The position numbers and the translations under genes were made by a program. A DNA stretch of 43,134 nucleotides, taken from NCBI GenBank assembly GCA_019306075.1, contig JAFDME010000002.1:1-43134 (forward strand). The letters are read 5' to 3'. Positions 24,666 through 33,849 of this stretch are shown here, in pieces. The notes below the pieces were generated by a model. It was not told the DNA's origin, did no database searches, and saw only the letters and a program-made list of their open reading frames with translations. This DNA is from Deltaproteobacteria bacterium. Its GTDB lineage: Bacteria > Desulfobacterota > Desulfobulbia > Desulfobulbales > Desulfocapsaceae. Each line of letters opens with the position of its first letter. The first letter of the stretch is position 1.

Positions 24666-26168
24666 ATGAACAGTCTTCATAATTTGACCTTTTTTGATAT
24701 CTATGAAAAACATGCACTCTACAGAGGTGGTTCCCAGGCTATTCACTGGGATGGTGGTAATATCAGTTACAGTGATCTCTTCCTGCAGACTGCAAAACTT
24801 GCCGCTGGCCTTGCCGGGCTGAATCTTCCTCCCGGCAGCAGAGTAGCAGTTCTCTGTAAAAATCATCCCGCCTTTTTTCATCTGTTTGGGGCGGCATCAG
24901 CTCTGAACCTTGTTCTTGTCCTTATTAACAGACGGTTGAGTGAGGAGGAGATATCCTATATTGTTGAAGATACAACACCCGCCATAATAATCTGTGATCA
25001 GGAAAAGGCGGCCCATGCAGAGACACTGAAAGAATCATTTTCTTTTCTGCAGTACTGTTATGTGATTGATGGTAGTGGGGATGATTTTGTAGATCTGTAT
25101 GGCGGCTCTCCCCTTGAAAGCTCTGTGCCATGTCGTCCGTCAGATCCATTTATCATAATTCATACTGCTGCAATGCTGGGTAAGCCGAGGGGGGCTGTAC
25201 TCAGTCAGGAGAATATTATCCTGGCCAATCTGCAGATCAATAGCGCGTATGGGATAGATGATTCCAAAGGTTACCTGAATATTCTGCCGCTGTTCCATAT
25301 CATGGGGGTAAATCTTGGTCTGGGAACCCTGCAGGCCGGCGGTAAAAATGTAATAATGGAAAAGTTTGATCCACAAAAAGCTCTGCAGCTTATTGAAAGG
25401 GAAAAAATCTCCCTTTTTGGATCCTTTCCGCCCATAGTGGCAAATCTTCTGGAGGCTTTTGAGAAAGGTGACTTTGATCTCTCAAGTCTGGAAATTGTGG
25501 CCGGGCTTGAGATGCCTGATACTGCGAAGAAATGGGAGGAATTGACCGGGTCCAAATTTTGGACCATGTATGGCCAGACAGAAACATCAGGCCTCATCAC
25601 CTTCAGTGAATATTTTGCCAGAAGCGGATCAGCCGGTGCGGTTTCGCCTCTTGCAAATCTTAAAATAGTTGATGATGTTGATAATGCGCTGCCCGAGGGG
25701 CAGACAGGTGAAATAGTTCTCCGGGGTCCACTGGTTTTTCAGGGATATTGGAACGGGAAAGAATTGAATGAGTACACTTTTCGCGGGGGATGGCATCATA
25801 CAGGAGATCTTGGGATGATCGACTCCGAAGGGTTCCTGTTTTTTAAAGGTCGAAAAGCCGAGAAGGAATTGATAAAGCCCGGGGGAGAGAACGTATTTCC
25901 TGCGGAAGTCGAAAAAGCTGTACTTGGGCATCCTGCTGTGCAAGAGGTTTGCGTTTTCGGAGTTCCCGACCCCAAATTTGGTGAGGGAATAAAGGCTGTC
26001 TGTTCTCTGCATTCAGGCAGAACCCTGACGAAGGAAGAGCTGATATCCTTCTGCGGTTCACTTATCGCCGGATATAAGAAACCCCGATATGTGGAATTTA
26101 TAGACGAGTTACCCAGGAGGGAAGATGGTGCAATAGACCGTGAGAAGATAAAACTCGATTACCCCTGA
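24666..26168 (+). CDS. AMP-binding (class I adenylate-forming) protein, atypical
   Basis: The start is the ATG at 24666 after AGGGGAG. The 500-residue protein has the acyl-CoA synthetase fold. It shows YGQTETSG (A5), a WHHTGDLGMIDSEGFLFFKGR block (A7/A8), KPGGENVFPAEVEKA, and the C-terminal subdomain. Two core motifs deviate. The phosphate loop, usually TSGTTG-x-PKG, reads IHTAAMLGKPRG. The A10 region, usually G-K before the conserved R, reads EDGAIDREK, so the usual catalytic lysine is replaced by alanine. It may activate an unusual acid or have lost one half-reaction. It is 52 bp downstream of the nucleoside transporter ATPase and is followed by a terminator. A general acyl-CoA ligase is the default guess. 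Confidence 0.8.
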   Translation: MNSLHNLTFFDIYEKHALYRGGSQAIHWDGGNISYSDLFLQTAKLAAGLAGLNLPPGSRVAVLCKNHPAFFHLFGAASALNLVLVLINRRLSEEEISYIVEDTTPAIIICDQEKAAHAETLKESFSFLQYCYVIDGSGDDFVDLYGGSPLESSVPCRPSDPFIIIHTAAMLGKPRGAVLSQENIILANLQINSAYGIDDSKGYLNILPLFHIMGVNLGLGTLQAGGKNVIMEKFDPQKALQLIEREKISLFGSFPPIVANLLEAFEKGDFDLSSLEIVAGLEMPDTAKKWEELTGSKFWTMYGQTETSGLITFSEYFARSGSAGAVSPLANLKIVDDVDNALPEGQTGEIVLRGPLVFQGYWNGKELNEYTFRGGWHHTGDLGMIDSEGFLFFKGRKAEKELIKPGGENVFPAEVEKAVLGHPAVQEVCVFGVPDPKFGEGIKAVCSLHSGRTLTKEELISFCGSLIAGYKKPRYVEFIDELPRREDGAIDREKIKLDYP

Positions 26169-26182
26169 GATGGAGTTATTTG

Positions 26183-26226
26183 CAGGGCGGCTAAATCCCG
26201 CCCTGAAGAGTGTTGTTGTTTTGCCT
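26183..26226 (+). terminator. Intrinsic terminator after the AMP-binding protein gene
   Basis: The arms CAGGGCGG and CCGCCCTG (8 bp, perfect) flank a 7-nt loop, 14 nt after the stop codon. A T-rich tail (gttgttgttttg) follows. It closes the + strand nucleoside-transporter block before the convergent uspA gene. Confidence 0.65.
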
Positions 26227-26253
26227 TTATTGCTTGAAATTACGATGTCACTC

Positions 26254-26646
26254 TTACTTAACCGTAGTGACAGGACAGGGAGCCTTGAGGATAATGTATC
26301 GTGAGGTGGACCCGAGAAGTATTTTTTCCACTCTGGATCTCTTCTTTATACCGAGGAAAATGTGGTCAATTTTATTTTCTTCAGCAAATTGAACAAGGTC
26401 TTCGCCTGAGGAAAGTCCTCTGACACTTTGTGTGGCATCACATTGGAGACCCGCTTCCTCCATCATCTGTTTGGCAAAAATGAGACCCTCCTCCGCTTTC
26501 CGTATTGCAGATGCCTTTTCCGATGTCCCGCCTTCCATTGAAGTGACGATATAAACAAAAGCGTTATATGTTTTTGCATAGTCCCTGGCCAGAGACAGTG
26601 CCTTATTACCCACCTTTCCACCATTGTACCCAACTAATATCTTCAT
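26254..26646 (-). CDS. Universal stress protein (UspA family)
   Basis: This 130-residue single-domain Usp has the N-terminal strand MKILVGYNGG. The ATP-binding loop pattern G-x2-R-x9-G-S/T is near the end (GIKKRSRVEKILLGSTSRYI), followed by APCPVTTVK. The ATP-binding residues are kept, suggesting the nucleotide-binding subclass. It is cytoplasmic and implicated in stress or energy-state responses. AGGAG precedes the ATG. It is the last gene of the liv operon direction, 22 bp after livF, so it is probably co-transcribed. Confidence 0.88.
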   Translation of the reverse strand: MKILVGYNGGKVGNKALSLARDYAKTYNAFVYIVTSMEGGTSEKASAIRKAEEGLIFAKQMMEEAGLQCDATQSVRGLSSGEDLVQFAEENKIDHIFLGIKKRSRVEKILLGSTSRYIILKAPCPVTTVK

Positions 26647-26668
26647 AATAGACTCCTGATCCCGCAGT

Positions 26669-27475
26669 TTACATCCAGCGTTTACGCCGTTTATATGATT
26701 TTACGTCCTTAAAGGACTTCCTGCCGCCCCCTTTAGTGATTCCCATATAAAATTCCTTTACATCAGGATTGTTCTGCAAATCTTCAGATGTACCTTCCAG
26801 AACAATTTTACCGGATTCCATGATATAGGCATAATCAGCAATTGCCAGGGCAACTTTGGCATTCTGCTCAACAACCAGTATTGTAGTATCAAGTTCCCTA
26901 TTAATCAATTTTATATTATCAAAAATTTCTTTCACCAGGATAGGGGCAAGACCAAGAGAAGGCTCATCAAGCATCAACATTTTTGGTGCGGCCATTAATG
27001 CTCTGGCAATGGCGATCATCTGCTGCTCTCCTCCGGAGCTGTAGCCCGCCATTCTGTTGCTTACCTTTGAAAGCCTCGGGAAATGTTTATACATCATTTC
27101 ATTATCTTTACGGATTGTTTTTGACCCATCTTTCCTGGTAATTGAGCCTACAAGGATATTCTCATTCACTGTCAGGTGTTTAAATACACGTCTTCCCTCA
27201 GGCACCATAACCGAACCCAGTTTCACAATATCTGTGCCATTCAGGTTGGTTGTGTCTGTACCGTCAAATTCAATATATCCTTCCTTGATGGCTCCGTTTT
27301 CAGGCTTGAGAAGTCCACTGATGGCTCTTAACGTGGTTGTTTTTCCAGCTCCGTTGGTTCCAAGAAGGGCGACAATACCTCCCTTGGGAACAGAGAGACT
27401 GACACCACGCAGCACCTGAATGATGTCATTATAGACAACCTCGATATTGTTGACTTCAAGCAGATTGTTTTCCAT
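26669..27475 (-). CDS. livF: Branched-chain amino-acid-type ABC transporter ATP-binding protein LivF
   Basis: This 268-residue ATPase has Walker A GTNGAGKTT (39-47), the LivF-type PEGRRVFKHLTV segment, signature SSGGEQQMIAIARAL (146-160) and Walker B MLMLDEP. The C-terminal tail is basic and slightly longer than usual (SFKDVKSYKRRKR). LivF is one of the two ATPases of HAAT-family importers. It lies after livK and is separated from it by a long hairpin. With livG (33087) it completes the transporter. Because a CoA ligase sits in the same gene run, the true substrate may be a carboxylic acid rather than an amino acid. Confidence 0.92.
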   Translation of the reverse strand: MENNLLEVNNIEVVYNDIIQVLRGVSLSVPKGGIVALLGTNGAGKTTTLRAISGLLKPENGAIKEGYIEFDGTDTTNLNGTDIVKLGSVMVPEGRRVFKHLTVNENILVGSITRKDGSKTIRKDNEMMYKHFPRLSKVSNRMAGYSSGGEQQMIAIARALMAAPKMLMLDEPSLGLAPILVKEIFDNIKLINRELDTTILVVEQNAKVALAIADYAYIMESGKIVLEGTSEDLQNNPDVKEFYMGITKGGGRKSFKDVKSYKRRKRWM

Positions 27476-27585
27476 ATGTGTTTTTATTCCCGGTTAAGAG
27501 CTATCCCTATCATTCCAGGGTGTTGGGCTGATCTGAAGGTAAAAGCTATAAGCATCGTAAAATCAGACTGTTATGGTGTAATGCA

Positions 27586-27629
27586 ACTTACCGGAAAAAG
27601 GATCTTTGCAGATCAGTTTTCCGGCAAGT
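27586..27629 (-). terminator. Long stem-loop between livK and livF
   Basis: The arms ACTTACCGGAAAA and TTTTCCGGCAAGT are complementary over 13 positions with one mismatch. They enclose an inner hairpin, GATCT-ttgc-AGATC. It lies about 30 nt past the livK stop codon. It probably protects the livK message and/or partly terminates before livF. Confidence 0.6.
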
Positions 27630-27657
27630 CAGGGTTTTACCCGGTTAAAAGCTAATA

Positions 27658-28890
27658 TTACTTGATTTTTTTCATGAATTCAGACTGAATAGGCTCACCG
27701 ACTTTCTTGAACATACCGTCCTGGACACTGTATATCTGCAGCATATCAACACCGGCGCGGTCAGTTTTAGAGTAGGTTACCGGTCCTATGGTCGTATAGG
27801 GCTGGTAAGCATTTTTGCCATTCATCTTATTTAAAGTATTATAGAGATTCTCTTTAGTTATCTCAAGACCGGCATCTTTTGTTCTTTTGATGGCTTCTGT
27901 TGTCACCTGGGCGACCATGATTCCTGCTGCATAGTTATGGGAATTTGCAGCCTTATCGTCACGACCGTATTTTTTGGCCAGTGCCAGTTGCTTGGTGGTA
28001 CCGTCATTCTTTTCTGAGGTCAGGTTGAACGAACAGGACCATACAAATCCTTTACAGGCATCCCCTGCAAGGGCAATGAGGTCATTTCCACCTGTGTAAT
28101 GAACACCCAGAAAGGTCAGTTTTCCTTCTTCACCATAAGAACTCGCTGTCAGGCCAAGACGCGAGGAGTCTTTCAGCATTGTAGCAACAGGTGACTGAAC
28201 CGTGTGGCAGAGGACATACTGGACACCCTTGCTCATCAGTCTCTTTAACATGGCTGAGTTATCAAGATCTTTCCCATGCTCAACCACTTCAACGATTTCC
28301 ATATTCAAACCAGCGGCAACCGCTTTTTTCGCATCTTCAACAGGGCCGCGGCCAAAGGCGGAGGGGTGAATAAACATGGCAACTTTGGCTTTCCCTTTTC
28401 CTTTGTGATTTTTAACAACGAATTCAGAAAGGGCTACCAGTTGTTCAGAATACGAGGCAACCGGCAGGAAGATATAATTTGAGTCATCAAGATTGCCGGC
28501 ATGATAGGAAGCGGGAAGGACCGGAATTTTCTCCTCTTCAAAATCCCTCTTTAAGCCAAGGGTGGAACCGGTTGAATAGTTGAGATACATGACAATACCG
28601 TCGTCAATATACTCTTCAAAGTTCCTCTTTGTGATAGCAGTTTTGTACTGATCATCTCTGATGGTACAGTCAATTGTGTCATCACCCAGCACTTTTGTCT
28701 CGTTGACAAATTTAAAATAATCCTCGGTGCCCTTGGCATAGGGATTGCCGGCATCAGAGGTAGGACCGGTGATGGCAAGAGACATGCCAATTTTGTAAGC
28801 CTTGCCTGCTGCATTTGCAGTGACTGTGAACGCAAAGGCGACGGATAAAACCAGTAATGCATTCAAAAATAAGATTGTTCTGCTTTTCAT
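27658..28890 (-). CDS. livK: Branched-chain amino-acid-type ABC transporter binding protein LivK
   Basis: This 410-residue periplasmic binding protein (family Peripla_BP_6) has a signal peptide (MKSRTILFLNALLVLSVAFA) cleaved near ANA-AG. The mature part starts KAYKIGMSLAITGPTSDAGN and is followed by a DGIVMYLNYSTGSTLG block, consistent with Liv-type receptors of this size. A strong AGGAGG precedes the ATG. LivK binds the solute and delivers it to LivHM. It is in the middle of the gene run livG-ligase-livH-livM-livK-livF, with hairpins on both sides, as is common for abundant receptors. Confidence 0.92.
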   Translation of the reverse strand: MKSRTILFLNALLVLSVAFAFTVTANAAGKAYKIGMSLAITGPTSDAGNPYAKGTEDYFKFVNETKVLGDDTIDCTIRDDQYKTAITKRNFEEYIDDGIVMYLNYSTGSTLGLKRDFEEEKIPVLPASYHAGNLDDSNYIFLPVASYSEQLVALSEFVVKNHKGKGKAKVAMFIHPSAFGRGPVEDAKKAVAAGLNMEIVEVVEHGKDLDNSAMLKRLMSKGVQYVLCHTVQSPVATMLKDSSRLGLTASSYGEEGKLTFLGVHYTGGNDLIALAGDACKGFVWSCSFNLTSEKNDGTTKQLALAKKYGRDDKAANSHNYAAGIMVAQVTTEAIKRTKDAGLEITKENLYNTLNKMNGKNAYQPYTTIGPVTYSKTDRAGVDMLQIYSVQDGMFKKVGEPIQSEFMKKIK

Positions 28891-28946
28891 GTTTCTACTC
28901 CTCCTGAGTTTTGAATTAGCTACAGATTCCCCGCCAGCCGGGGAGA

Positions 28947-28997
28947 AGTGCCCTCTTCAGATTTTTCCCGCAAGAACGGGAAAAGTGATAAGGCACT
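28947..28997 (-). promoter_or_regulatory. Nested stem-loop between livM and livK
   Basis: An outer pair AGTGCC/GGCACT encloses an inner 7-bp hairpin TTTCCCG/CGGGAAA with a 6-nt loop. It lies about 69 bp after the livM stop and 57 bp before livK. It may be an intercistronic RNA structure controlling relative livK expression. Confidence 0.45.
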
Positions 28998-29065
28998 CTT
29001 AAGTAACTGTTTAGCAGCATCCCATATATGCATGATCAGACTGCCTTTACTCCGATAAACAATGA

Positions 29066-30160
29066 TCAGTACCGGAATGGCCACATTTTGGTATATGATT
29101 TGGTGATTCGCCACCAGTTGGCGATTCCTCTCGGTTCAAACATTAAAAAGAGTACTATAACAAGACCAAAGGTGAAAGGCTTCAGTGCTGTCGCCAGATT
29201 CATGCCGGAAGGCATATACTGGCCGACAACTTCAGCAAGACTGCCCACTTTAAGGTCGAGAAAATTGATTGCAACCGGGCCCCAGAACGATCCGTTCAGG
29301 GTCCCCAGTCCACCGACAATTGCCATTGCCAGATAGGAAATGGACTCATGGAGGGTGAAAGATTCAAAGCCGACGCCCCGGTAGAGGTAGGCGTGCAGAG
29401 CGCCTGCAACGCCGGCAAAAAAACCTGATAAGGCGAAAGCATACACCTTCGTGAGACCGGGATTCATTCCCATGGCGTCTGCTGCTCTGTCATTATCCCT
29501 GACAGCGATGAGGCTTCTGCCGTATCTGGTTTTCATCAGGTTCCTGATACCGAATCCAAGCAGGACCACAGTGGTTAGAATGACAAAATACCAGAACAGA
29601 TAATGATCTTTCCTTCCGACTTTTCCGGTGACCCAGAAAACTCTGCCGACGAAAATAGTCTGGCCCTGGTTGAAAAATGACATGAAGTTGATGACCCATT
29701 GGAAAATCATCTGAAATGAGAGGGTGGCAATGGCAAGATAGAGGTGCTTTAATCTGAGAGCAGGCAGGCCGACAATAGCTCCAAACAAGGCCCCCATGAA
29801 GCCGCTGATAATGATCAGTAATGGCCAGAAATGGGTGACAATAATATGTGAGTCACCCATCGTCCGGCAAAAAGATGCCACTGTATAGGCGCCGATGCCG
29901 ACAAAGGCTGCATGGCCTATTGATATAAGTCCGGCGAATCCGGTGACAAGGTTCAGACCCATGACTGCAACAATGGCGATGAGAATATTATCAATCACCA
30001 GCATCGATTTGTTGCTCAAGTGAAAGAGCAGGGGCCAGCTGAAGAGAACAACCAGGAAAAAGGTGAAAATTGATTGGTCCAGGTTGGTAAGAAATGTTCT
30101 CTGTTCCTGCTTGTAGGTTGTAAAAAAGTTTCCTGTTGCTAACCATTTATTTGCTGACAT
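29066..30160 (-). CDS. livM: Branched-chain amino-acid-type ABC transporter permease LivM
   Basis: This 364-residue membrane protein has about ten hydrophobic segments. It carries the LivM motif set NLVTGFAGLISIGHAAFVGIGAY and LPALRLKHLYLAIATLSF, then the NDRAADAMGMNPGLTKVYAF cytoplasmic loop that couples to the ATPase. It starts 3 bp after the livH stop, so translation is coupled. It forms the membrane channel with LivH. Confidence 0.93.
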   Translation of the reverse strand: MSANKWLATGNFFTTYKQEQRTFLTNLDQSIFTFFLVVLFSWPLLFHLSNKSMLVIDNILIAIVAVMGLNLVTGFAGLISIGHAAFVGIGAYTVASFCRTMGDSHIIVTHFWPLLIIISGFMGALFGAIVGLPALRLKHLYLAIATLSFQMIFQWVINFMSFFNQGQTIFVGRVFWVTGKVGRKDHYLFWYFVILTTVVLLGFGIRNLMKTRYGRSLIAVRDNDRAADAMGMNPGLTKVYAFALSGFFAGVAGALHAYLYRGVGFESFTLHESISYLAMAIVGGLGTLNGSFWGPVAINFLDLKVGSLAEVVGQYMPSGMNLATALKPFTFGLVIVLFLMFEPRGIANWWRITKSYTKMWPFRY

Positions 30161-30163
30161 AAA

Positions 30164-31057
30164 TTACACTCGCTCAATTTCATGAATTCCAAATAATCCA
30201 TGGGGTTTAAATAAAAGAATAATAACCAGAACAATGTAGGGCATAACATCACCAGTCCCATTTAAACCCCAGTTCCCGTCCAGGTAACCACTGGCAAACT
30301 GCTGGATAAGCCCCATAATGATGCCGGCAACAACCGCGCCGAGGATTGAATCAAGGCCACCCAGGATAACCACGGGGAAAACCACTATGCCAAAAGAGTG
30401 CAGGGTATCAAAATTCAACCCTGTAATATTGCCGATGATACATCCTGCCGCAGCAGCAGATAGTCCTGCGGTTGCCCAGGCGAGGCCAAATACCTTCGGA
30501 ACGGAGATACCAACCGACATGGCACCGAACTGATCATCAGAAACAGCCCTCATGGATATACCGACTGTTGACTTTTTAAAGAACCAGGAGAACCCTCCGA
30601 TCAAAAGAAAGGTGATGATAACTCCGACAAGCTGTGTCCAGGAGATGGAAACTCCGCCAACGGTGAGAGGGTTCTGGGGAAGAAATGCGGGAAATGAGTA
30701 ATTCTCGGTGCCGAAAGGGGTCAGGTAAATCAAGCCGTCAATAATTGAACCAAGTCCTATGGTCACCATGATCACTGATATTATGGGCTCCCCGATCAGC
30801 CGTCGCAGAAATATTTTCTCAACACTCATTGCAAGAAAAAAGGTGATGAGCATGCTGGCAAGAAAAGAGAAAAAAATTGGAATTCCCACTGTCACGGTAA
30901 GGAAATAGGTGATAAATGCCCCTGCCGCGATTATCTGTCCATGGGCAAAGTTTGCCACACGGCTCGACTTATAGACCAGGACCAGCCCCAGGGCCGCCAA
31001 CGCATAGATTGACCCTACCACTATCCCGCTTACTACGATTTGGAAAAAATAGCTCAT
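30164..31057 (-). CDS. livH: Branched-chain amino-acid-type ABC transporter permease LivH
   Basis: This 297-residue permease has about eight membrane segments. It opens with VSGIVVGSIYALAALGLVLVYKSSRVANFAHGQ, the hallmark of LivH proteins, and keeps the cytoplasmic coupling loop (MRAVSDDQFGAMSVGISVPKVFGLAW). Its ATG overlaps the stop codon of the upstream CoA ligase gene by one base (TGATG), showing tight operon coupling between ligase and transporter. Confidence 0.93.
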   Translation of the reverse strand: MSYFFQIVVSGIVVGSIYALAALGLVLVYKSSRVANFAHGQIIAAGAFITYFLTVTVGIPIFFSFLASMLITFFLAMSVEKIFLRRLIGEPIISVIMVTIGLGSIIDGLIYLTPFGTENYSFPAFLPQNPLTVGGVSISWTQLVGVIITFLLIGGFSWFFKKSTVGISMRAVSDDQFGAMSVGISVPKVFGLAWATAGLSAAAAGCIIGNITGLNFDTLHSFGIVVFPVVILGGLDSILGAVVAGIIMGLIQQFASGYLDGNWGLNGTGDVMPYIVLVIILLFKPHGLFGIHEIERV

Positions 31058-32982
31058 CAGACACCTTCCACTGTATAAAAATGAATACTTGCCTCAACCG
31101 TTGTTGACTGCCCGTCCTGATATTGAAAGGAGGCCTCAATGTCTTTTTTGTCAACAGATTCATCGTAGAGTGCCTCGTACAGGTTTTGATACCTTTCCTG
31201 CACAAATTTACGGCGAATTTTCCCGGTTTTTGTTAACTCTCCGTCATCTACATCAAGTAGTTTATAGAGAAGCGCAAAACGCTTAATCTTGAAATGCTCT
31301 TTTTCCGCCCGCGTATTAATTTCCTCTATCTGCTCCATCACAAGGGAGGCAACCTCAGGCTTGCCGGAGAGATCCATGTAGGTCGTGTAGGAAATTCCTC
31401 TGTCCTCCGCCCATTTGCCCACAACAACAGGATCGATATTGATCAGGCAGGAAACAAAATCTTCTTTGTCGCCAAAGATAATTGCCTCCTTAATATAGGG
31501 ACTGAACTTGAGGGAGTTTTCAAGGAACATGGGCGAAAACATCTCTCCACTGTTATTGTGCATCACATCAGAAAGACGATCGATGACTACAAGGTGGCCA
31601 TGTTCATCTATAAATCCTGCGTCTCCGGAGTGGAGCCATCCCCCTTCAAGGGCTTCCGCTGTTTTTTCTGGAAGGTCATAATATCCGGGGGATACGGATG
31701 CTGATTTTGACAGAATTTCTCCGTCTTCGGCTATTTTACACTCAGTGCCTGGCAATGGTTTGCCTACTGTCTCCGGTCTTACATCCCCGTCACGATGCAT
31801 ATAGGCAATACCTGTGATTTCGGTTTGTCCATAAATCTGTTTCAGATTAACCCCTATTGCCTGGTAAAAGGTGAAAAGTTCCGGCCCAAGGGCCGCACCC
31901 CCTGTATAGGCACGTCTCAGGCGCAGCAGACCCATCTGGTTGATAAGGGGGCGGATTATCATCTGGGTACCCAGCCATGATTTGATTCTCAGGCCGGTGG
32001 GCATTGTTTTTCCGATCATTCTGTATTCAGCAGATTTCAAGCCGATCTTTATGAAATAATTATAGAAAAGTTTGTTAAGCCAGTAGGACTGGTCTATTTT
32101 AAGCCAGATTTCAGAGCGGAGGGTTTCGTAAATCCTGGGAGCACCAAACATGAAATGAGGGCCGATTTCCTTTAGATCCGACATTGCTGTTTCGACAGAT
32201 TCGGGAAAATTGATGGTGATCCCTGTGGCCATGGCAATCCCGAACGAGTTCATCTGTTCTCCAATCCAGGCAAATGGGAGAAAGGATACATATTCGTCGG
32301 TGGGTTCCAGAGGATCTACCTCGGTAATTTTCACTCCCATATTAATATAATTTTTATGGGTCATCATGGTGCCCTTGGGTAGTCCGGTTGTACCTGATGT
32401 GAGACAAAGGTGACAGACATCATCAGGCTTTCCCAGGTCTACAAGGGATTCAAAGAGAGCGGGATTCTTTTTTCGCTCTGTTTCTCCAAGTTTATACAGA
32501 TCATTGATATCGATAAACCAGTCATCTGACATGTACTCCCTCATTCCCCTGGGATCTTCAAAGATGACTTTTTTAACGTTGGGTATCTGGTCCCGCACAT
32601 CAAGAACCTTGTCCACCTGTTCCTGGTTATCGCAAAAAACAACACTTATTTTGAGATATTGAAGGATCTGGGCAATTTCATCCGGCATACTGGTCTGATA
32701 TATCCCGGCAGAAATTGCTCCGAGACAGTGACCACCAATAGCGACAAACAGCAGCTCCGGGATATTATCACTGATAATCGCAAAAGTGTCATTTTTGCCA
32801 AGTCCAATCGCCCTGAGTCCCAGGGCAGTTTTTCTCACATAGTCGTAATAATCTTCCCAGCTGTATGTGTTCCAGATCCCAAAATCCTTTTCTCTTAATG
32901 CAGGTCGTTTGGGTGTGGAGTTAACACGCCAGCGAAGCAATTGAGGGATAGAGTATTCAAGCAGGTGGTCATTTGTACCCAT
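31057..32982 (-). CDS. AMP-forming acyl-CoA synthetase (long-chain type)
   Basis: This 641-residue protein has a standard phosphate loop TSGTTGLPKGTMMTHKN, A5 motif IYGQTEITG, A7 WLHSGDAGFIDEHGHL and A8 region VVIDRLSDVMHNNSGE. The C-terminal LTKTGKIRR carries the catalytic lysine, so the active site is complete. It resembles large FadD15/FACL-type enzymes that activate fatty or aromatic acids with ATP and CoA. It lies between livG and livH and overlaps livH by one base. This arrangement suggests that the acid imported by the transporter is trapped by CoA activation. AAGGGA lies upstream of the ATG. Confidence 0.9.
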   Translation of the reverse strand: MGTNDHLLEYSIPQLLRWRVNSTPKRPALREKDFGIWNTYSWEDYYDYVRKTALGLRAIGLGKNDTFAIISDNIPELLFVAIGGHCLGAISAGIYQTSMPDEIAQILQYLKISVVFCDNQEQVDKVLDVRDQIPNVKKVIFEDPRGMREYMSDDWFIDINDLYKLGETERKKNPALFESLVDLGKPDDVCHLCLTSGTTGLPKGTMMTHKNYINMGVKITEVDPLEPTDEYVSFLPFAWIGEQMNSFGIAMATGITINFPESVETAMSDLKEIGPHFMFGAPRIYETLRSEIWLKIDQSYWLNKLFYNYFIKIGLKSAEYRMIGKTMPTGLRIKSWLGTQMIIRPLINQMGLLRLRRAYTGGAALGPELFTFYQAIGVNLKQIYGQTEITGIAYMHRDGDVRPETVGKPLPGTECKIAEDGEILSKSASVSPGYYDLPEKTAEALEGGWLHSGDAGFIDEHGHLVVIDRLSDVMHNNSGEMFSPMFLENSLKFSPYIKEAIIFGDKEDFVSCLINIDPVVVGKWAEDRGISYTTYMDLSGKPEVASLVMEQIEEINTRAEKEHFKIKRFALLYKLLDVDDGELTKTGKIRRKFVQERYQNLYEALYDESVDKKDIEASFQYQDGQSTTVEASIHFYTVEGV

Positions 32983-33086
32983 TTCTATTAGTCCCTTAAT
33001 AATTATCTGTTTCTTATGACAAGATATTTGTATTTAAATATAAAATGCTGAAAGCACCCTGAAGGAGCCTGTCCGGTCTGTCGGGT

Positions 33087-33848
33087 CTATTCTTCTCCGA
33101 TATATGCTTCAATTACTTTGGGATTGCTGGCCACTTCCTCCGGTGTTCCCGAACCGATAAGCTGACCAAAATCAAGGACATAGATCCTGTCGGAAATGTC
33201 CATAACAACACCCAGATCATGCTCTACGAGCACTACTGTAATATACCGCTCTTTCTGAATATCGAGAATAAAGCGAACAATGTCTTCTTTTTCCTCCTGG
33301 TTCATACCGGCCATGGGCTCATCCAGCAGCAGGATGTCTGGAGCCAGGGTCAGCGCGCGAGCCACCTCAACTTTTTTCTGGACACCATAACTTAAATTAC
33401 CCACAAGACTGTTGCGGTAAGGCTCCAGTTCCATGAAATCAATGATGCTTTCCACATAACCCCTGTTTTCAGCTTCAACTCTGGAGGCTTTGCCAAAAAA
33501 GAAGACAGCGTGCAGGAAGCTGTAGTTCAGGTTCTGATGACGGGCCAGGAGCAGGTTGTCAAGAACTGAAAGACCGGAAAAAAGCTCAAGATTCTGAAAT
33601 GCCCTGGCAATTCCCATACTTGATACCTGGTGGGGAGAGGAATGGGTCAGTTTCTTATCTTTGTAATAAATCTCACCCTGAGTCGGGTGGTAAAATCCGG
33701 AGATACAGTTGAGCATGCTGGTTTTTCCGGCACCATTTGGGCCTATGATCGAGGTGATAAGACCAGGCTCAATCTCCATGTTTACGTTGGAAAGAGCCTT
33801 CAGCCCGCCAAAAGAAAGGGTAACGTCTGAAACATTTAATTGTGCCAT
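33087..33848 (-). CDS. livG: Branched-chain amino-acid-type ABC transporter ATP-binding protein LivG
   Basis: This 253-residue ATPase has Walker A GPNGAGKTS (36-44), the LivG motif GIARAFQNLELFSGLSVLDN, a slightly altered signature (LSYGVQKKVEVARAL), Walker B ILLLDEPMAGMN and the H-loop in LVEHDLG. It is the first gene of the liv run. Its start codon directly abuts the 3' end of repeat copy D, whose ggagtaagg element appears to be the ribosome-binding site. It pairs with LivF to energise LivHM. Confidence 0.93.
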   Translation of the reverse strand: MAQLNVSDVTLSFGGLKALSNVNMEIEPGLITSIIGPNGAGKTSMLNCISGFYHPTQGEIYYKDKKLTHSSPHQVSSMGIARAFQNLELFSGLSVLDNLLLARHQNLNYSFLHAVFFFGKASRVEAENRGYVESIIDFMELEPYRNSLVGNLSYGVQKKVEVARALTLAPDILLLDEPMAGMNQEEKEDIVRFILDIQKERYITVVLVEHDLGVVMDISDRIYVLDFGQLIGSGTPEEVASNPKVIEAYIGEE

Positions 33849-33849
33849 A

